Notes: generated from the sequence alone by a model not told the origin. DNA of 64,000 nt from Burkholderiales bacterium (GCA_014860445.1 JACZJT010000018.1:77295-141294), one strand, 5' to 3'. Shown: positions 1 through 10,385, counted from the stretch's first letter. Program-made: numbers and translations.

Positions 1-2443
1 GTGAATCGAGTTCACCGTCATGGACGACGATGTTGTCGCGCAGCAGGCGCACGCGCGCGCCGCGTTTGATCACGCCGTCCTGCACCATGCAACCCGCGAC
101 CGTGCCGATCTTGGAAATCTTGTAGATATTGCGGATTTGCACCGTGCCGGTGACGCTTTCCTTCTTCTCGGGGGTGAGCATGCCCGAGAGCGCCGCCTTC
201 ACCTCGTCAACCGCGTCGTAAATGATGTTGTAGTAGCGAATATCCACGCCCTGCGATTCGGCCAGTCGTCTGGCGGCGACATCGGCGCGGGTGTTGAAAC
301 CGATGACCACGGACTTCGAAGCAAGCGCAAGGTTGATATCGGATTCGGTGATTGCACCGACGCCACTGTGCACTACAGTCACTTTGACTTCTTCGTTGGA
401 CAGGCGCGACAGCGCGTGCGCCAACGCCTCGCGCGAGCCCTGCACGTCGGCTTTGATCAGCAACGCGAGGGTCTTGACCCCGCCTTCGCCCATCTGTTCG
501 AACATGTTTTCGAGCTTTGCCGCCTGCTGCTTCGCAAGTTTCACTTCGCGGAACTTGCCCTGGCGGAACAGCGCGATCTCGCGCGCCTTGCGCTCGTCGG
601 CCAGCGCCACCGCCTCTTCACCGGCAAGCGGCACATCCGAAAGCCCCTGGATCTCTACGGGAATGGAGGGCCCGGCCTGCTCCACCGCCTGACCGGTCTC
701 GTCCAGCATCGCCCGCACCCGGCCGAACACCGAACCGGCGAGCAGGATATCGCCGCGATGCAAAGTACCCGACTGCACCAGAATGGTCGCGACCGGACCC
801 TTGCCCTTGTCGAGGCGCGCTTCGATCACCAGGCCCTTTGCCGGCGCCTCGACCGGCGCCTTGAGTTCCAGCACCTCGGCCTGCAACAGCACCTGCTCGA
901 GCAGGCTGTCGATGCCCACGCCGGTCTTCGCCGACACCTGCACGAACGGCGACTCTCCGCCGTATTCCTCCGGCACCACGCCTTGCGCGACCAGTTCCTG
1001 CTTCACGCGCTCAAGGTTGGCATCCGGTTTGTCTATCTTGTTGATCGCCACCACCAGCGGCACATTGGCCGCTTTGGCGTGCGCAATCGCCTCTATGGTC
1101 TGCGGCATGACGCCGTCGTCCGCGGCAACGACAATAATGACGATGTCGGTGGCTTTCGCACCACGCGCCCGCATCGCGGTAAACGCCTCGTGGCCCGGGG
1201 TATCGAGAAACGTCACCATGCCGCGCGGGGTCTGCACGTGATATGCGCCGATATGCTGGGTGATGCCGCCTGCTTCTCCCGATGCGACGCGGGTTCGGCG
1301 GATGTAGTCCAGCAGCGAGGTCTTGCCGTGATCAACGTGGCCCATCACGGTCACCACCGGAGCGCGCGCGAACAACTCGTGCGCGGACTCGTGCGCCTCA
1401 GGCTGCTCGTTGAGAAAGGTGTCGGGTTCGTCCAGTTTGGCCGGCTTGGCGATGTGCCCCATGTCCTCGACCACGATCATGGCGGTTTCCTGGTCGAGCA
1501 CCTGGTTGATGGTGACCATGCTGCCCAGCTTGATCAGCGTCTTGATGACTGCGGCTGCTTTGACCGACATCTTGTGCGCCAGGTCGGCGACGGTGATCGT
1601 TTCGGGCACCATGACTTCGCGCACCACCGGCTCGGTCGGCGCAGCGAACGTCTGCGCGGATTCCGCCTGGGCCGCGGGTTTGTGGCGTGCGCTCTTGGGC
1701 GTATGCCAGCCCGATGCGCCGCCGACGTCGCCGCGGGTCTTGATCGTGCGCCGCTTCGCCGACTCGTCCTTCCAGATGGTGGTCGTTTTCTTCTTGGGGC
1801 TCTTCTTGTCGCCCTTGGCGGCTTCGTCGACTTTGGGCTTGTGCAGCGTGCCGTCCGTGGCCGGCGCCGTCGCCGTCGCCGTCGCCGGCTCCGCGCTCGC
1901 CTTGGCTGGCGCCTCCTGCGCACGCTTCTCTTCTACCTCGCGAACCTCGGCGAGTTTCTTCTCGCGTTCCTGCTTCTCGCGCAATTCCTCGGACTGGCGG
2001 GCCATCAGCTCCGCCTGGCGCTTTTGCTCCTGCTCGCGCAATTCGAGCTGCTTTGCGTCGACAGCCGGCGCGCGCGCCGCGGCCGGAGCTTTCTTTTTCT
2101 CTTCGACCACCGCCACCGGCGCTTCAGGCGGCATTTCGACTGTGGCATCGCGTTTGACGAACACGCGCTTTTTCTTGACCTCGACCTGGATGGTGCGCGA
2201 TTTTCCCGTCGAATCCGATTTCTTGATCTCGGAAGTCTGCTTGCGCGTAAGCGTGATCTTGCTCTTCGCCTCGGTGGCCCCGTGCACCTTGCGCAGGTAC
2301 TCGAGCAGCCGTGTTTTGTCCTGCTCGCTCAGCGTGTCCTCAGCCTGCTGCTTGTGCACGCCAGCGGCTTTGAGTTGCTCGAGCAGCACCGAAGGCTGGA
2401 CTTTGAGCTCCCCGGCAAATTGTGTAACGCTAGTTTGCGCCAT
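1..2443 (-). CDS. infB: Translation initiation factor IF-2 (C-terminus off the left edge)
   Basis: IF-2 is the GTPase that positions fMet-tRNA on the 30S subunit and drives subunit joining. The frame opens at an ATG at 2443 and stays open to base 1, giving about 814 residues; the C-terminal tRNA-binding domain is cut by the window edge. Visible parts are an N-terminal IF2_N domain (start [13 protein letters not shown]), a long Lys/Glu/Ala-rich linker, a second IF2_N-like segment near residue 240-290, and the G domain with GHVDHGKT (368-375), DTPGH (414-418) and NKID (468-471). It lies 9 nt downstream of nusA, as the last visible gene of rimP-nusA-infB. The linker contains a short hexanucleotide tandem repeat coding alternating Ala and Thr. 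Identity is secure. Confidence 0.97.
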   Translation of the reverse strand, partial: MAQTSVTQFAGELKVQPSVLLEQLKAAGVHKQQAEDTLSEQDKTRLLEYLRKVHGATEAKSKITLTRKQTSEIKKSDSTGKSRTIQVEVKKKRVFVKRDATVEMPPEAPVAVVEEKKKAPAAARAPAVDAKQLELREQEQKRQAELMARQSEELREKQEREKKLAEVREVEEKRAQEAPAKASAEPATATATAPATDGTLHKPKVDEAAKGDKKSPKKKTTTIWKDESAKRRTIKTRGDVGGASGWHTPKSARHKPAAQAESAQTFAAPTEPVVREVMVPETITVADLAHKMSVKAAAVIKTLIKLGSMVTINQVLDQETAMIVVEDMGHIAKPAKLDEPDTFLNEQPEAHESAHELFARAPVVTVMGHVDHGKTSLLDYIRRTRVASGEAGGITQHIGAYHVQTPRGMVTFLDTPGHEAFTAMRARGAKATDIVIIVVAADDGVMPQTIEAIAHAKAANVPLVVAINKIDKPDANLERVKQELVAQGVVPEEYGGESPFVQVSAKTGVGIDSLLEQVLLQAEVLELKAPVEAPAKGLVIEARLDKGKGPVATILVQSGTLHRGDILLAGSVFGRVRAMLDETGQAVEQAGPSIPVEIQGLSDVPLAGEEAVALADERKAREIALFRQGKFREVKLAKQQAAKLENMFEQMGEGGVKTLALLIKADVQGSREALAHALSRLSNEEVKVTVVHSGVGAITESDINLALASKSVVIGFNTRADVAARRLAESQGVDIRYYNIIYDAVDEVKAALSGMLTPEKKESVTGTVQIRNIYKISKIGTVAGCMVQDGVIKRGARVRLLRDNIVVHDGELDS

Positions 2444-2452
2444 ACCGGCCCC

Positions 2453-3940
2453 CTACTTCCCTTCCTCTTCTGCGAACCAATGTTCGCGCGCTTTCATTAT
2501 CAACGCCTTGGCACGCTCGGAATCCATGGCGCAGATCTCGATCAGATCGTCCGTGGCCAGATCTGCCAGGTCATCGCGCGTATTGATTCCGGCCTCGGCG
2601 AGTTTCGCCGCTATCTGGGTGTCCATGCCTTCCAGACCCAACAACTCCGGATCGACGCCCTCTACTTTCTCCTCGCTTGCGATTTCCTGCACCAGCAGGG
2701 CATTGCGCGCTCGGCTTCTGAGCTCGTTGACCGTGTTCTCGTCGAATGATTCGATTTCCATCATTTCATTGATCGGGACATAGGCGACTTCTTCCAGCGA
2801 GGAGAAACCCTCCTGGATCAGGATGTCCGCCACTTCCTCGTCCACGTCGAGCTTTTCTATGAACGTGGTACGGATGCCGGCACTCTCTTCCTGGTGCTTC
2901 TTGGCCGACTCCTCCTCGCTCATCAGATTGATGGTCCAGCCGGTGAGTTCGGAAGCAAGGCGCACGTTCTGACCGCTCCTGCCGATGGCGATCGCAAGAT
3001 TGGCCTCGTCCACCACCACGTCCATGCTGTGCTTCTCTTCGTCGACCAGGATGCTGGACACATCGGCCGGCGCCAGTGCGCCGATGACAAATTGCGCCGG
3101 ATCTGCCGACCAGAGCACGATGTCGACGCGCTCGCCGCCCAGTTCACCGGTGACCGCCTGCACGCGTGATCCGCGCATGCCTACGCAGGTGCCGATCGGA
3201 TCGATGCGCTTGTCGTTGGTGAATACCGCGATTTTGGCGCGCACGCCGGGATCGCGGGCCGCCGACTTGATTTCCAGCAGGTTTTCCTCGATTTCCGGCA
3301 CTTCCAATCGGAACAATTCGATGATGAACTCCGGCGCCGTGCGCGACAGAACCAGTTGCGGACCGCGCACATTGCGATCGATGCGCAGCAGCAGGGCGCG
3401 CACGCGGTCACCCACGCGCAGGTTCTCTTTCGGAATCATCTGGTCGCGCGGCAGCACCGCCTCGATGCGGCCGGACTCGATCACGGCATTGCCGCGCTCG
3501 ATGCGCTTCACCGTGCCGGTCACCAGCTTGTCGCCGCGGCCGAGGAAATCCTGCAGGATCTGTTCGCGCTCTGCGTCGCGGATCTTCTGCAAAATCACCT
3601 GCTTGGCGGCCTGCGCGCCGATCCGGCCGAATTCGATCGGCTCGAGCGGCTCCTCGATAAACTCCTCGAGTTGTATATCAGCGTGTTGTTTGATCGCCTC
3701 CGACAGCGGGATCTGCTGCGGCGGATTTTCCACGGCTTCATCGGCCACGACCTGCCAGCGGCGGAAGGACTCGAATTCCCCGGTTTCGCGGTCGACAGCC
3801 ACGCGCACATCCGCGTCGTCGCTGAAGCGCTTTTTGGTGGCCGAAGCGAGCGCCATTTCCAGCGCGACAAAGACCACGTCTTTATTGACGTTCTTTTCGC
3901 GCGACAGGGCGTCCACCAACAGCAGAATCTCACGGCTCAT
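2453..3940 (-). CDS. nusA: Transcription termination/antitermination factor NusA
   Basis: NusA binds RNA polymerase and nascent RNA and modulates pausing, intrinsic termination and antitermination. At 495 residues it matches the length of the proteobacterial form with two C-terminal acidic repeats. An N-terminal polymerase-binding domain (about 1-125) is followed by an S1 domain (about 135-200, [16 protein letters not shown]), two KH domains ([14 protein letters not shown] and [14 protein letters not shown]) and the acidic HhH-type repeats (about 365-495). The ATG at 3940 follows a strong GGAGGTG Shine-Dalgarno sequence. It sits between rimP (17 nt) and infB (9 nt). NusA may autoregulate through the hairpin in the operon leader; that is inference. 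Confidence 0.97.
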   Translation of the reverse strand: MSREILLLVDALSREKNVNKDVVFVALEMALASATKKRFSDDADVRVAVDRETGEFESFRRWQVVADEAVENPPQQIPLSEAIKQHADIQLEEFIEEPLEPIEFGRIGAQAAKQVILQKIRDAEREQILQDFLGRGDKLVTGTVKRIERGNAVIESGRIEAVLPRDQMIPKENLRVGDRVRALLLRIDRNVRGPQLVLSRTAPEFIIELFRLEVPEIEENLLEIKSAARDPGVRAKIAVFTNDKRIDPIGTCVGMRGSRVQAVTGELGGERVDIVLWSADPAQFVIGALAPADVSSILVDEEKHSMDVVVDEANLAIAIGRSGQNVRLASELTGWTINLMSEEESAKKHQEESAGIRTTFIEKLDVDEEVADILIQEGFSSLEEVAYVPINEMMEIESFDENTVNELRSRARNALLVQEIASEEKVEGVDPELLGLEGMDTQIAAKLAEAGINTRDDLADLATDDLIEICAMDSERAKALIMKAREHWFAEEEGK

Positions 3941-3957
3941 TTACTGCACCTCCAACT

Positions 3958-4425
3958 TCAAAATTCAACTTTGGGTACCAGGCGCGCCTTGTCGATATTG
4001 GCGAGATCGATGCTCACCAACCCGCCCTCGGTCTCCAACTCGAGCCTGCCCCGTTCCACCGCGCGCATCACGCCGGTAAAATTGCGCCGGCCGCCCTCGG
4101 GTATTCTCAACGTCAAACGCGCCTGTTCGCCGACAAAGCGCACAAAATCCGTCTCTTTCTTCAAGGGCCGATCCAAACCGGGCGAGGACACCTCCAACCG
4201 GTCGTAATCGACGTCTTCCACTTCCAGCACCCGCGCCAGCTGATTGCTGACCCTGGCGCAATCATCCACCGTGATTCCGCTCACGCCGGCGTCCTGCGGT
4301 CCTGCCGGCGGCTTGTCTATGAAAAGCCGCAGCATTTTGCCCCGATTGGACAGTTCGACGTCGACGAGCTCGTAACCGAGCCCGTCCACCGTTCTTTCGA
4401 GCAAGCCGCGCAGTTCGATAGCCAC
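3958..4425 (-). CDS. rimP: Ribosome maturation factor RimP
   Basis: RimP assists late 30S subunit maturation. The 155-residue product has the family layout: an N-terminal alpha/beta domain with GLGYELVDVEL, the conserved LEVSSPGLDRPL segment in the middle, and a C-terminal Sm-like barrel ending in IDKARLVPKVEF. The start is a GTG at 4425, chosen because the protein then begins MAIELRGLLE, matching homologues. No convincing Shine-Dalgarno sequence is visible, because the 8 bases before the GTG belong to a T-rich run following a hairpin. First gene of the rimP-nusA-infB operon. Confidence 0.95.
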   Translation of the reverse strand: MAIELRGLLERTVDGLGYELVDVELSNRGKMLRLFIDKPPAGPQDAGVSGITVDDCARVSNQLARVLEVEDVDYDRLEVSSPGLDRPLKKETDFVRFVGEQARLTLRIPEGGRRNFTGVMRAVERGRLELETEGGLVSIDLANIDKARLVPKVEF

Positions 4426-4429
4426 AAAT

Positions 4430-4451
4430 AAAAAATGGGCTGACCGCCCAT
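4430..4451 (-). terminator. Terminator-like hairpin in the rimP leader
   Basis: On the minus strand ATGGGC-GGTCA-GCCCAT forms a 6-bp stem with a 5-nt loop, followed at once by TTTTTATTT and then the rimP GTG. It has the form of a short intrinsic terminator or attenuator. It lies downstream of the predicted promoter at 4480-4508, so it would sit in the operon's own leader. Alternatively it ends transcripts coming from rluB, whose stop is 129 nt upstream. Confidence 0.55.
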
Positions 4452-4479
4452 CCCGCTGACCACATTCAACAGATTGAAA

Positions 4480-4508
4480 ATTATATCAGAAAATTACCCC
4501 ACGAACAA
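4480..4508 (-). promoter_or_regulatory. Sigma70 promoter for rimP-nusA-infB
   Basis: Reading the minus strand, TTGTTC (4508-4503) and a perfect TATAAT (4485-4480) are separated by 17 nt. Transcription would start near 4473, giving a leader of about 48 nt before the rimP GTG that contains the hairpin at 4435-4451. Confidence 0.7.
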
Positions 4509-4579
4509 TCCGTTTTGTCTTTGGCGATGTGATGCTTAGGGGTGAAACTTTAGATATGTTCTACTGTCGCCGCGCCGGA

Positions 4580-5500
4580 TCAGGGGCGCCGGCGGCCGGT
4601 CTTGGCCGGCCCCGTCCGGGACCGGCGCACGCCAGCCGATTTACGCCTGGGCGCCGGTTTAAGCACCACCGCCTGTGGCTGGAATTCCAGCGCGGCGAGC
4701 AGGCGCGCAATTTCCGCTTCGTCCAATTCGCGCATCTGCCCGCGTTTGAGGTGGGACGGCAGTGTAATCGGGCCGAAGCGCACCCGCATCAGGCGGCTCA
4801 CCATCACATTCAGTGCCTCGAACAGGCGCCGCACCTCCCGATTTCGCCCTTCACTCAGCACCACGTTATACCAGTGGTTGCTGCCCTGCCCGCCTGCGTC
4901 CATGATGCTGTCCAGGTGCGCCGGCCCGTCATCCAGCGGCACCCCGGTGCGCAAAGCCTGCATCTGTTCTTCGCTCAATTCCCCCAGCACGCGCACCGCA
5001 TATTCGCGCTCGATTCTGTGACTCGGGTGCATCAGGCGGTTGGCAAGTTCACCCGAAGTGGTAAAGATCAACAGACCACTGGTATTGAAATCCAGCCGGC
5101 CGACCGCGACCCACTTCGCGCCGCGCAGCCGCGGCAGTTGATCAAACACCGCCGGACGCCCTTCCGGGTCGTCCCGGCTGACGATTTCACCGGTGGGCTT
5201 GTGATAGATCAACACGCGCGCCGCGTCGTTGCGGCGCAATCGCACCGGCCGCCCGTCGACCAGCACGCGGTCCTCCGCACTCACGCGCGTCCCGACGCCT
5301 GCCGGCACGCCATTGACGCTGACTCTGCCCGCCGCGATCCACAGTTCCATTTCTCGGCGCGAACCCAGGCCGGCGCCGGCGAGCACCTTTTGCAACTTGT
5401 CCGAACTGGCGGGTTCGCTAGTCGGCTGCGGCGGCCGGCGCGGCAGTCTCTGCGGCTGCGCTCGGCTCTTCGCTGGGCTGTGTTTGCGGGGCAAGGTCAA
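4580..5500 (-). CDS. rluB: 23S rRNA pseudouridine synthase, RluB-type
   Basis: Forms pseudouridine in 23S rRNA (position 2605 in the E. coli enzyme). An S4 RNA-binding domain (about 35-82, [18 protein letters not shown]) is followed by the RsuA/RluB catalytic domain with [11 protein letters not shown], in which D137 is the catalytic aspartate, and by the [19 protein letters not shown] motif. The C-terminal tail is Arg/Lys/Pro-rich. The longest frame opens with TTG at 5500 and overlaps the 3' end of scpB by 83 nt; an internal TTG near 5395 is an alternative, so the true N-terminus is uncertain. The trpS-scpA-scpB-rluB order supports the assignment. Confidence 0.92.
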   Translation of the reverse strand: MTLPRKHSPAKSRAQPQRLPRRPPQPTSEPASSDKLQKVLAGAGLGSRREMELWIAAGRVSVNGVPAGVGTRVSAEDRVLVDGRPVRLRRNDAARVLIYHKPTGEIVSRDDPEGRPAVFDQLPRLRGAKWVAVGRLDFNTSGLLIFTTSGELANRLMHPSHRIEREYAVRVLGELSEEQMQALRTGVPLDDGPAHLDSIMDAGGQGSNHWYNVVLSEGRNREVRRLFEALNVMVSRLMRVRFGPITLPSHLKRGQMRELDEAEIARLLAALEFQPQAVVLKPAPRRKSAGVRRSRTGPAKTGRRRP

Positions 5501-6023
5501 GGGTGCTGCTTATCTGTTCAAGCGGTGGCAATTCCTGCAAGGAGCGCAGGCCCAGGTCGTCGAGGAAATTCTTGGTCGTTGCATACAGCGCGGGGCGTCC
5601 CGGAACGTCACGATAGCCTACCGTATCGATCCAGCCGCGCACCTCCAGGCTCTTGATCACGTTGGTGGAGACGGTCACGCCGCGAATGTCTTCAATGTCG
5701 CCGCGCGTCACCGGCTGACGGTAGGCAATGATCGCGAGCGTTTCCATCACCGCGCGCGAGTAGCGCGGCGGCTTGTCATGGGACAGGCGCTCCAGGTACT
5801 GCTGGAACTCCGGTCGCGTCTGGAAGCGCCAGCCGCTCGCCAGATTGACCAGTTCCACGCCGCGGTCCTGCCAGTCTTCACGCAATTCGTCGAGCAGGCG
5901 CCGCAGCGTGTCCGTGCCGATCTCCTCCTCGAACAAGCGCTTGAGTTCGGTCAGCGTGAGCGGTTCCTGTGCCGCCAGCAGGGCGGTCTCCAGGACGGTC
6001 TTGGCTTCATTCGGATTCAGCAT
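5418..6023 (-). CDS. scpB: Segregation and condensation protein B
   Basis: ScpB dimers bind the ScpA kleisin in the SMC condensin-like complex that organises and segregates the chromosome. The 201-residue protein contains tandem winged-helix folds and the family signature [16 protein letters not shown] in the middle. The ATG at 6023 is preferred over an in-frame TTG six bases upstream. The start lies within scpA (17-nt overlap), typical of coupled scpA-scpB. The Glu/Ala-rich C-terminal tail is unremarkable. Confidence 0.95.
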   Translation of the reverse strand: MLNPNEAKTVLETALLAAQEPLTLTELKRLFEEEIGTDTLRRLLDELREDWQDRGVELVNLASGWRFQTRPEFQQYLERLSHDKPPRYSRAVMETLAIIAYRQPVTRGDIEDIRGVTVSTNVIKSLEVRGWIDTVGYRDVPGRPALYATTKNFLDDLGLRSLQELPPLEQISSTLDLAPQTQPSEEPSAAAETAAPAAAAD

Positions 6024-6867
6024 GTGCAAGCTTCACGTAAATCGGAGCATAGGGCTCCGACTGGGTCACTTCGATCAAACTCTCGCGCACCAGTTCCAGC
6101 AGCGCGAGAAAACTCACCACGACCACCGCCACCCCTTTGCCCACCTCGAACAGCGAGGTGAAATTGACAAACTGGCCGCCGTGCAACCGGCGCAGCATTC
6201 CGGACATGAATTCGCGCACGGACAACTCCTCGCGCGTCACCTTGTGATGCTGCGTCATCCGCGCGTGCATCAGCAGCGACTGCCACGCTCCGATCAGGTC
6301 CTCGGTGCGCACCTGCGGCAGGCGCTGCACCGCCACCTGCTCGATCCATACTTCGACCGTGAGGAAATCGCGCCCCAGCACGGGCAGCGCATCGAGCTTG
6401 TGCGCGGCAAGCTTGATGTTCTCGTATTCCATCAACCGGCGCACCAACTCGGCGCGCGGATCCTCTTCGTCCTCGCGCAGGGCGCGCGGACGCGGCAGCA
6501 GCATCCTGGACTTGATTTCCATGAGCAACGCGGCCATCAGCAGATATTCCGCGGCCAGTTCCAGATTCCGGCGGCGCATCAGTTCCACGTACTCCAGATA
6601 CTGCTCGGTCAGCCGCGCCATCGGAATATCGAGAATATCGATGTTCGCCTTGCGGATCAGATAGAGCAGCAGATCGAGCGGGCCTTCGAAGGTATCGAGG
6701 AAGACCTCGAGCGCGTCCGGCGGGATATACAAATCCGCGGGCATCTCCAGCATCGCCTCGCCGCGCACCGTGGCAACGCGTGCATCCGGCGCCGCCGCAG
6801 GCGCGAGAAGCACCGCACCCTCGATCGGTTCCAGCGGTGCGTCGTTGGCTGCTGCCGGTTCGATCAC
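6007..6867 (-). CDS. scpA: Segregation and condensation protein A (kleisin)
   Basis: ScpA is the kleisin linking SMC heads. The 286-residue product has the kleisin N-terminal helix region with [23 protein letters not shown] and the typical [23 protein letters not shown] segment. The C-terminal winged helix is shorter and less distinct. The start is a GTG at 6867 overlapping the trpS stop (GTGA), indicating translational coupling. About 35 residues precede the kleisin domain, as in many proteobacterial ScpA proteins. Confidence 0.94.
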   Translation of the reverse strand: MIEPAAANDAPLEPIEGAVLLAPAAAPDARVATVRGEAMLEMPADLYIPPDALEVFLDTFEGPLDLLLYLIRKANIDILDIPMARLTEQYLEYVELMRRRNLELAAEYLLMAALLMEIKSRMLLPRPRALREDEEDPRAELVRRLMEYENIKLAAHKLDALPVLGRDFLTVEVWIEQVAVQRLPQVRTEDLIGAWQSLLMHARMTQHHKVTREELSVREFMSGMLRRLHGGQFVNFTSLFEVGKGVAVVVVSFLALLELVRESLIEVTQSEPYAPIYVKLAHAESE

Positions 6868-8066
6868 GAGTAGTTCAATCCCATTGCTTCGCGCACATCG
6901 CGCATGGTTTCGGTCGCCAGCGTGCGCGCCTTTTCGCAGCCGTCGGCAAGTATGCTTCTTACCAGGCTCGGGTCATCCAGATAGCGCTGCGCGCGCTCGC
7001 GCATCGGCGCCTGTTCCGCCAGTATCGACTGAATCAGCGGCTGCTTGCAGTCGAGGCAGCCGAATGCCGCGCTCCTGCAGCCTTTCTGCACCCAATCGCG
7101 GGTATCGTCATCCGAGTAGACCAGATGCAATTGCCATACCGGGCATTTGTCGGGATCGCCCGGGTCGTTGCGTTTTACCCGCGCCGGATCGGTGGGCATG
7201 GTGCGCAATTTCTTGGTCACCGCGGCGGCATCCTCGCGCAGAGTGATGGTGTTGTTGTAAGACTTGGACATTTTTTGCCCATCCAGGCCCGGCAATTTGG
7301 AGGAATCGGTCAGCAGCGCCTGCGGTTCGGCCAGGATCATGCGCCCGCCCCCCTCCAGATAGCCGAACAGGCGCTCGCGGTCGCCCATCGACAGGTTTTG
7401 CTGCTCATTGAGCAGCGCACGCCCGGCCTGCAGGGCGGCGTCGTCTCCCTGCTCCTGATAGCGGGTGCGCAACTCGTTGTACAACTTTCCCTTCTTGCTG
7501 CCGAGCTTTTTCACCGCAGCCCTGGCCTTGTCCTCGAAACCGGATTCACGTCCGAACAGATGATTGAAGCGGCGCGCCACCTCGCGCGTCAGTTCGACGT
7601 GCGGCACCTGATCTTCGCCCACCGGCACGAAGGCGGCGCGATACATGAGTATGTCGGCGCTTTGCAGCAAGGGGTAGCCCAGAAAACCGTAGGTAGCCAG
7701 GTCGCGGTCGGCAAGTTTCTCCTGCTGGTCCTTGAAACTGGGTACGCGCTCCAGCCAACCCAGCGGCGTAATCATCGACAGCAGCGTATGCAGTTCCGCG
7801 TGTTCGGGCACGCGCGATTGGATGAACAGCGTCGCCCGCGACGGGTCGATCCCGGCGGCAAGCCAGTCGATCACCATGTCCCATACGCTCTCCTCGATCA
7901 CTTCGGGCGTGTCGTAATGGGTCGTCAGCGCGTGCCAGTCCGCGACGAAAAACAGGCATGGGTACTCGCTTTGCAGTTTGACCCAGTTCTTCAGGGCCCC
8001 GTGAAAATGCCCCAGATGCAGGCTACCGGTGGGGCGCATGCCCGAGACGACGCGTTGCTCGTACAT
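6864..8066 (-). CDS. trpS: Tryptophanyl-tRNA synthetase
   Basis: Class I synthetase charging tRNA-Trp. The HIGH-type motif HLGH is at residues 17-20, preceded by SGMRPTGS, and the KMSKS loop appears as GQKMSKSYNN. At 400 residues it is longer than the roughly 330-residue E. coli enzyme. The extra length is an insertion in the middle (about 170-230, rich in Lys, Gln and Arg), which I recall as common in betaproteobacterial TrpRS. It heads the trpS-scpA-scpB-rluB cluster and starts 12 nt after the stop of the M50 protease gene. Confidence 0.97.
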   Translation of the reverse strand: MYEQRVVSGMRPTGSLHLGHFHGALKNWVKLQSEYPCLFFVADWHALTTHYDTPEVIEESVWDMVIDWLAAGIDPSRATLFIQSRVPEHAELHTLLSMITPLGWLERVPSFKDQQEKLADRDLATYGFLGYPLLQSADILMYRAAFVPVGEDQVPHVELTREVARRFNHLFGRESGFEDKARAAVKKLGSKKGKLYNELRTRYQEQGDDAALQAGRALLNEQQNLSMGDRERLFGYLEGGGRMILAEPQALLTDSSKLPGLDGQKMSKSYNNTITLREDAAAVTKKLRTMPTDPARVKRNDPGDPDKCPVWQLHLVYSDDDTRDWVQKGCRSAAFGCLDCKQPLIQSILAEQAPMRERAQRYLDDPSLVRSILADGCEKARTLATETMRDVREAMGLNYS

Positions 8067-8078
8067 GTAATTTGATTC

Positions 8079-8741
8079 CTAGAGTTGAAAAATGGTTGCG
8101 ATCACATGTATCGACGCATTCACCATGGGATTGAGGATTGCACCGAGTATATTGGTGAACAGCAATACCAGCAAAATCGGGAAACCGTACGGTTCCAGGC
8201 GTGAAAAGCCGTAGGCCATTCGGTTGGGCAGCAGGCTGACCGCAATGCGACCGCCGTCCAGGGGCAATATGGGCAGCAGATTGAGCAGCATCAGCACCAG
8301 GTTCACGGTGATGCCCGCTTTCGCCATCAGACTGAGCGGCAGCGTGAACGCGGTGGACGGAGCAAGCACCGCGAGTTTGAATGCGAACGCCCACAGCAGA
8401 GCCATGCACAGGTTCGCAAACGGCCCCGCCGCGGCCACCCAAAGCATGTCGCGCTTGGGATGGCGCAAGCCGCCGAAATCCACCGGCACCGGCTTCGCCC
8501 AGCCGAACAGAATGCCGCCGGCGCCCATCAGACTGCTCGTGGTGAGGATCAGCAGCGGCACCAGCACGGTCCCGACCGGGTCGATATGGCGCAGGGGATT
8601 CAGGCTCACACGCCCAAGCACGTAGGCGGTGTTGTCGCCGAACATCCTCGCCACGTAGCCATGCGCCGCTTCATGCAGGGTGATCGCGAAGATCACGGGG
8701 AGTGCATAAATGGCGATAGTCTGGACGAGATTGAATTCCAT
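8079..8741 (-). CDS. Site-2-type M50 zinc metalloprotease, membrane protein
   Basis: Integral membrane protease of the M50 (S2P, sporulation factor IVFB) superfamily. The zinc-binding HEAAH is at residues 23-27 inside the first membrane helix, and the third ligand is in LPILPLDGGR in a later helix. About five to six hydrophobic segments span the 220 residues. No PDZ or CBS domain is present, so this is the minimal YwhC-like form often found next to trpS. The substrate is unknown. The ATG start at 8741 is unambiguous. Confidence 0.88.
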   Translation of the reverse strand: MEFNLVQTIAIYALPVIFAITLHEAAHGYVARMFGDNTAYVLGRVSLNPLRHIDPVGTVLVPLLILTTSSLMGAGGILFGWAKPVPVDFGGLRHPKRDMLWVAAAGPFANLCMALLWAFAFKLAVLAPSTAFTLPLSLMAKAGITVNLVLMLLNLLPILPLDGGRIAVSLLPNRMAYGFSRLEPYGFPILLVLLFTNILGAILNPMVNASIHVIATIFQL

Positions 8742-8807
8742 GGCCCCAGCGGTAGAAAAACGTTGATTTTATCAGACTCGGTCCTGTGGACCGAAGCTTA
8801 AAGACTG

Positions 8808-9431
8808 CTAAAAGCCGAACGGCTCCAGACTGCCCTTGCCTTCACGCAGCAATTCCGGCGCGGTTCCGGTCAGGTCGACCATAGTGGTCGGATCGACGCC
8901 GCAGGATCCCGCGTCCAGCACCAGGTCGAGCGCGTGTTCGAGTCGCGTGCGGATTTCCTCTCCATCGTTGAGCGGCAAATCGTCCCCCGGCAAACTCAGC
9001 GTGGCCGACAGCAAGGGCTCGCCCAGCGCTGACAGGAGCGCATTTGCGACGGGATGCTCGGGCACGCGCACGCCGATGGTCTTGCGCCGCGGGTGCAGCA
9101 GCCGCCGCGGTACCTCCTTGCTCGCCAGAAGAATGAAGGTATAGCTTCCGGGCGTGAGCTTGCGCAACAAGCGGTATTGCACATTGTCGACCTGCGCGTA
9201 AGTCGCGATCTCCGACAGGTCGCGGCACATCAGCGTGAGATGGTGCTTGTCGTCAATCTTGCGGATGCTGCGCAGCCGCTGCATGGCCTCCTTGTCGCCG
9301 ATGTGGCAACCGATCGCATAACAGGAATCGGTCGGATAGGCGACCACGCCGCCCGCGCGAATGATGGCCGCGGCCTGGCTGATCAGCCGCGGCTGCGGAT
9401 GGGTAGGATGAACGGAGAAGTACTGCGACAT
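8808..9431 (-). CDS. yciO: YciO/Sua5/YrdC-domain protein
   Basis: Member of the YrdC fold that binds nucleotide and threonylcarbamoyl groups. The protein resembles E. coli YciO over its whole 207 residues (MSQYFSVHP start, GGVVAYPTDSCYAIGC, TLMCRDLSEIATYAQVDN, PGSYTFIL, KEVPRRLL, KTIGVRVP). It lacks the extra C-terminal domain of long Sua5 proteins. Whether YciO proteins support threonylcarbamoyl-adenosine synthesis is not settled. Its neighbour is RNase AM, as in E. coli, where yciO and yciV (rnm) are adjacent. Confidence 0.88.
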   Translation of the reverse strand: MSQYFSVHPTHPQPRLISQAAAIIRAGGVVAYPTDSCYAIGCHIGDKEAMQRLRSIRKIDDKHHLTLMCRDLSEIATYAQVDNVQYRLLRKLTPGSYTFILLASKEVPRRLLHPRRKTIGVRVPEHPVANALLSALGEPLLSATLSLPGDDLPLNDGEEIRTRLEHALDLVLDAGSCGVDPTTMVDLTGTAPELLREGKGSLEPFGF

Positions 9432-9486
9432 TTGAAATCAGTGAGGAAGGAAAGCGCGGAGGAACGGCTAATGCGGGGCCGGCGCC

Positions 9487-10326
9487 TCACCAATCGTGCC
9501 AGACAGGCTTGAGATCGGCATTCAGGTTGGGCAGCTTGCCCAGATCGATGCGGGATTCCCCCGGACCGTGGAAATCCGAACCGCGCGACGCCAGGAAACC
9601 GAATTCCTTCGCCAGAATCGCATACTCGAGGAATTGCTCTGCCGTATGGCTGCTGGTCACCACCTCGACACCGCTGCCACCGCCGTCCTTGAATTCGCCG
9701 AAGAACTTGCGCATCTCGGTACGCGTGAGTTTGTAGCGGCCGGGGTGCGCGACGACCGCGACGCCGCCGCCGGCCTTGATGTAGCCCAGTCCTTCCTCCA
9801 GGGTTGCCCACTGATGCGGCACATAGCCGGGCTTGCCGCTGACCAGGTAGTGCTGAAAAGCACTCTTGACGTCGTTGACATAGCGTTTTTCAACCAGGAA
9901 GCGCGCAAAATGCGTGCGGCCGATCAGATTCGGGTTGTCGACGTAGGCGTAGGCCCCCTCGAGGCTGCCGGGGATGCCGACGCGCGCGAGATCCTCCGCC
10001 ATTTTTTTCGCGCGTTCGGTGCGACCCTCGCGTATCGCATGCAGGCCCTGCTGCAATTGCGGATTGTCCGGATCGATGTTGAGTCCGACGATGTGGATGG
10101 TGATGCCGCCCCAACTGACCGACACCTCCACGCCGTTCACGAAGCGCAGACCGATGTCGGCGGCTTCGGCACGCGCTTCGGCCAGACCGCAGATCTCGTC
10201 GTGGTCGGTAAGCGCGAGGACATCGACGCCGTTGCCGGCCGCCCGCCGCACCAGATCGACGGGCGCAAGCAGGCCGTCGGAAGCGGTCGAATGGCAATGC
10301 AGGTCATAGTTCGGCACGGTTTGCAT
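9487..10326 (-). CDS. rnm: RNase AM / 3',5'-nucleotide bisphosphate phosphatase (PHP)
   Basis: PHP-domain metallohydrolase of the YciV/TrpH family; the E. coli member is a 5'-3' exoribonuclease trimming rRNA 5' ends and also hydrolyses pAp-type nucleotides. Metal-binding motifs are visible: DLHCHST at 8-14, TDHD at 40-43, a central His in VAVVAHPGRY and the late GSDFHG. The length of 279 residues fits the family. The gene lies 55 nt upstream of yciO on the same strand, matching the E. coli pairing. Confidence 0.9.
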   Translation of the reverse strand: MQTVPNYDLHCHSTASDGLLAPVDLVRRAAGNGVDVLALTDHDEICGLAEARAEAADIGLRFVNGVEVSVSWGGITIHIVGLNIDPDNPQLQQGLHAIREGRTERAKKMAEDLARVGIPGSLEGAYAYVDNPNLIGRTHFARFLVEKRYVNDVKSAFQHYLVSGKPGYVPHQWATLEEGLGYIKAGGGVAVVAHPGRYKLTRTEMRKFFGEFKDGGGSGVEVVTSSHTAEQFLEYAILAKEFGFLASRGSDFHGPGESRIDLGKLPNLNADLKPVWHDW

Positions 10327-10385
10327 ATGCGATTGATTTTAACATGCAGATGGCTGCCCCTCGCCCGCGCGCGCTTGGGCGGCGT

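Noticed and set aside
20-2749. A 909-codon open frame on the plus strand opposite infB and nusA
   Set aside because: It is antisense to two secure genes; its His/Arg/Leu-rich, repetitive composition is the typical shadow of GC-rich coding sequence, and it has no recognisable domain.
8778-8794. Hairpin TCGGTCC-TGT-GGACCGA between the M50 and YciO genes
   Set aside because: A stable dyad, but with no T run on either strand and no clear promoter relation; too little to call a terminator or operator.
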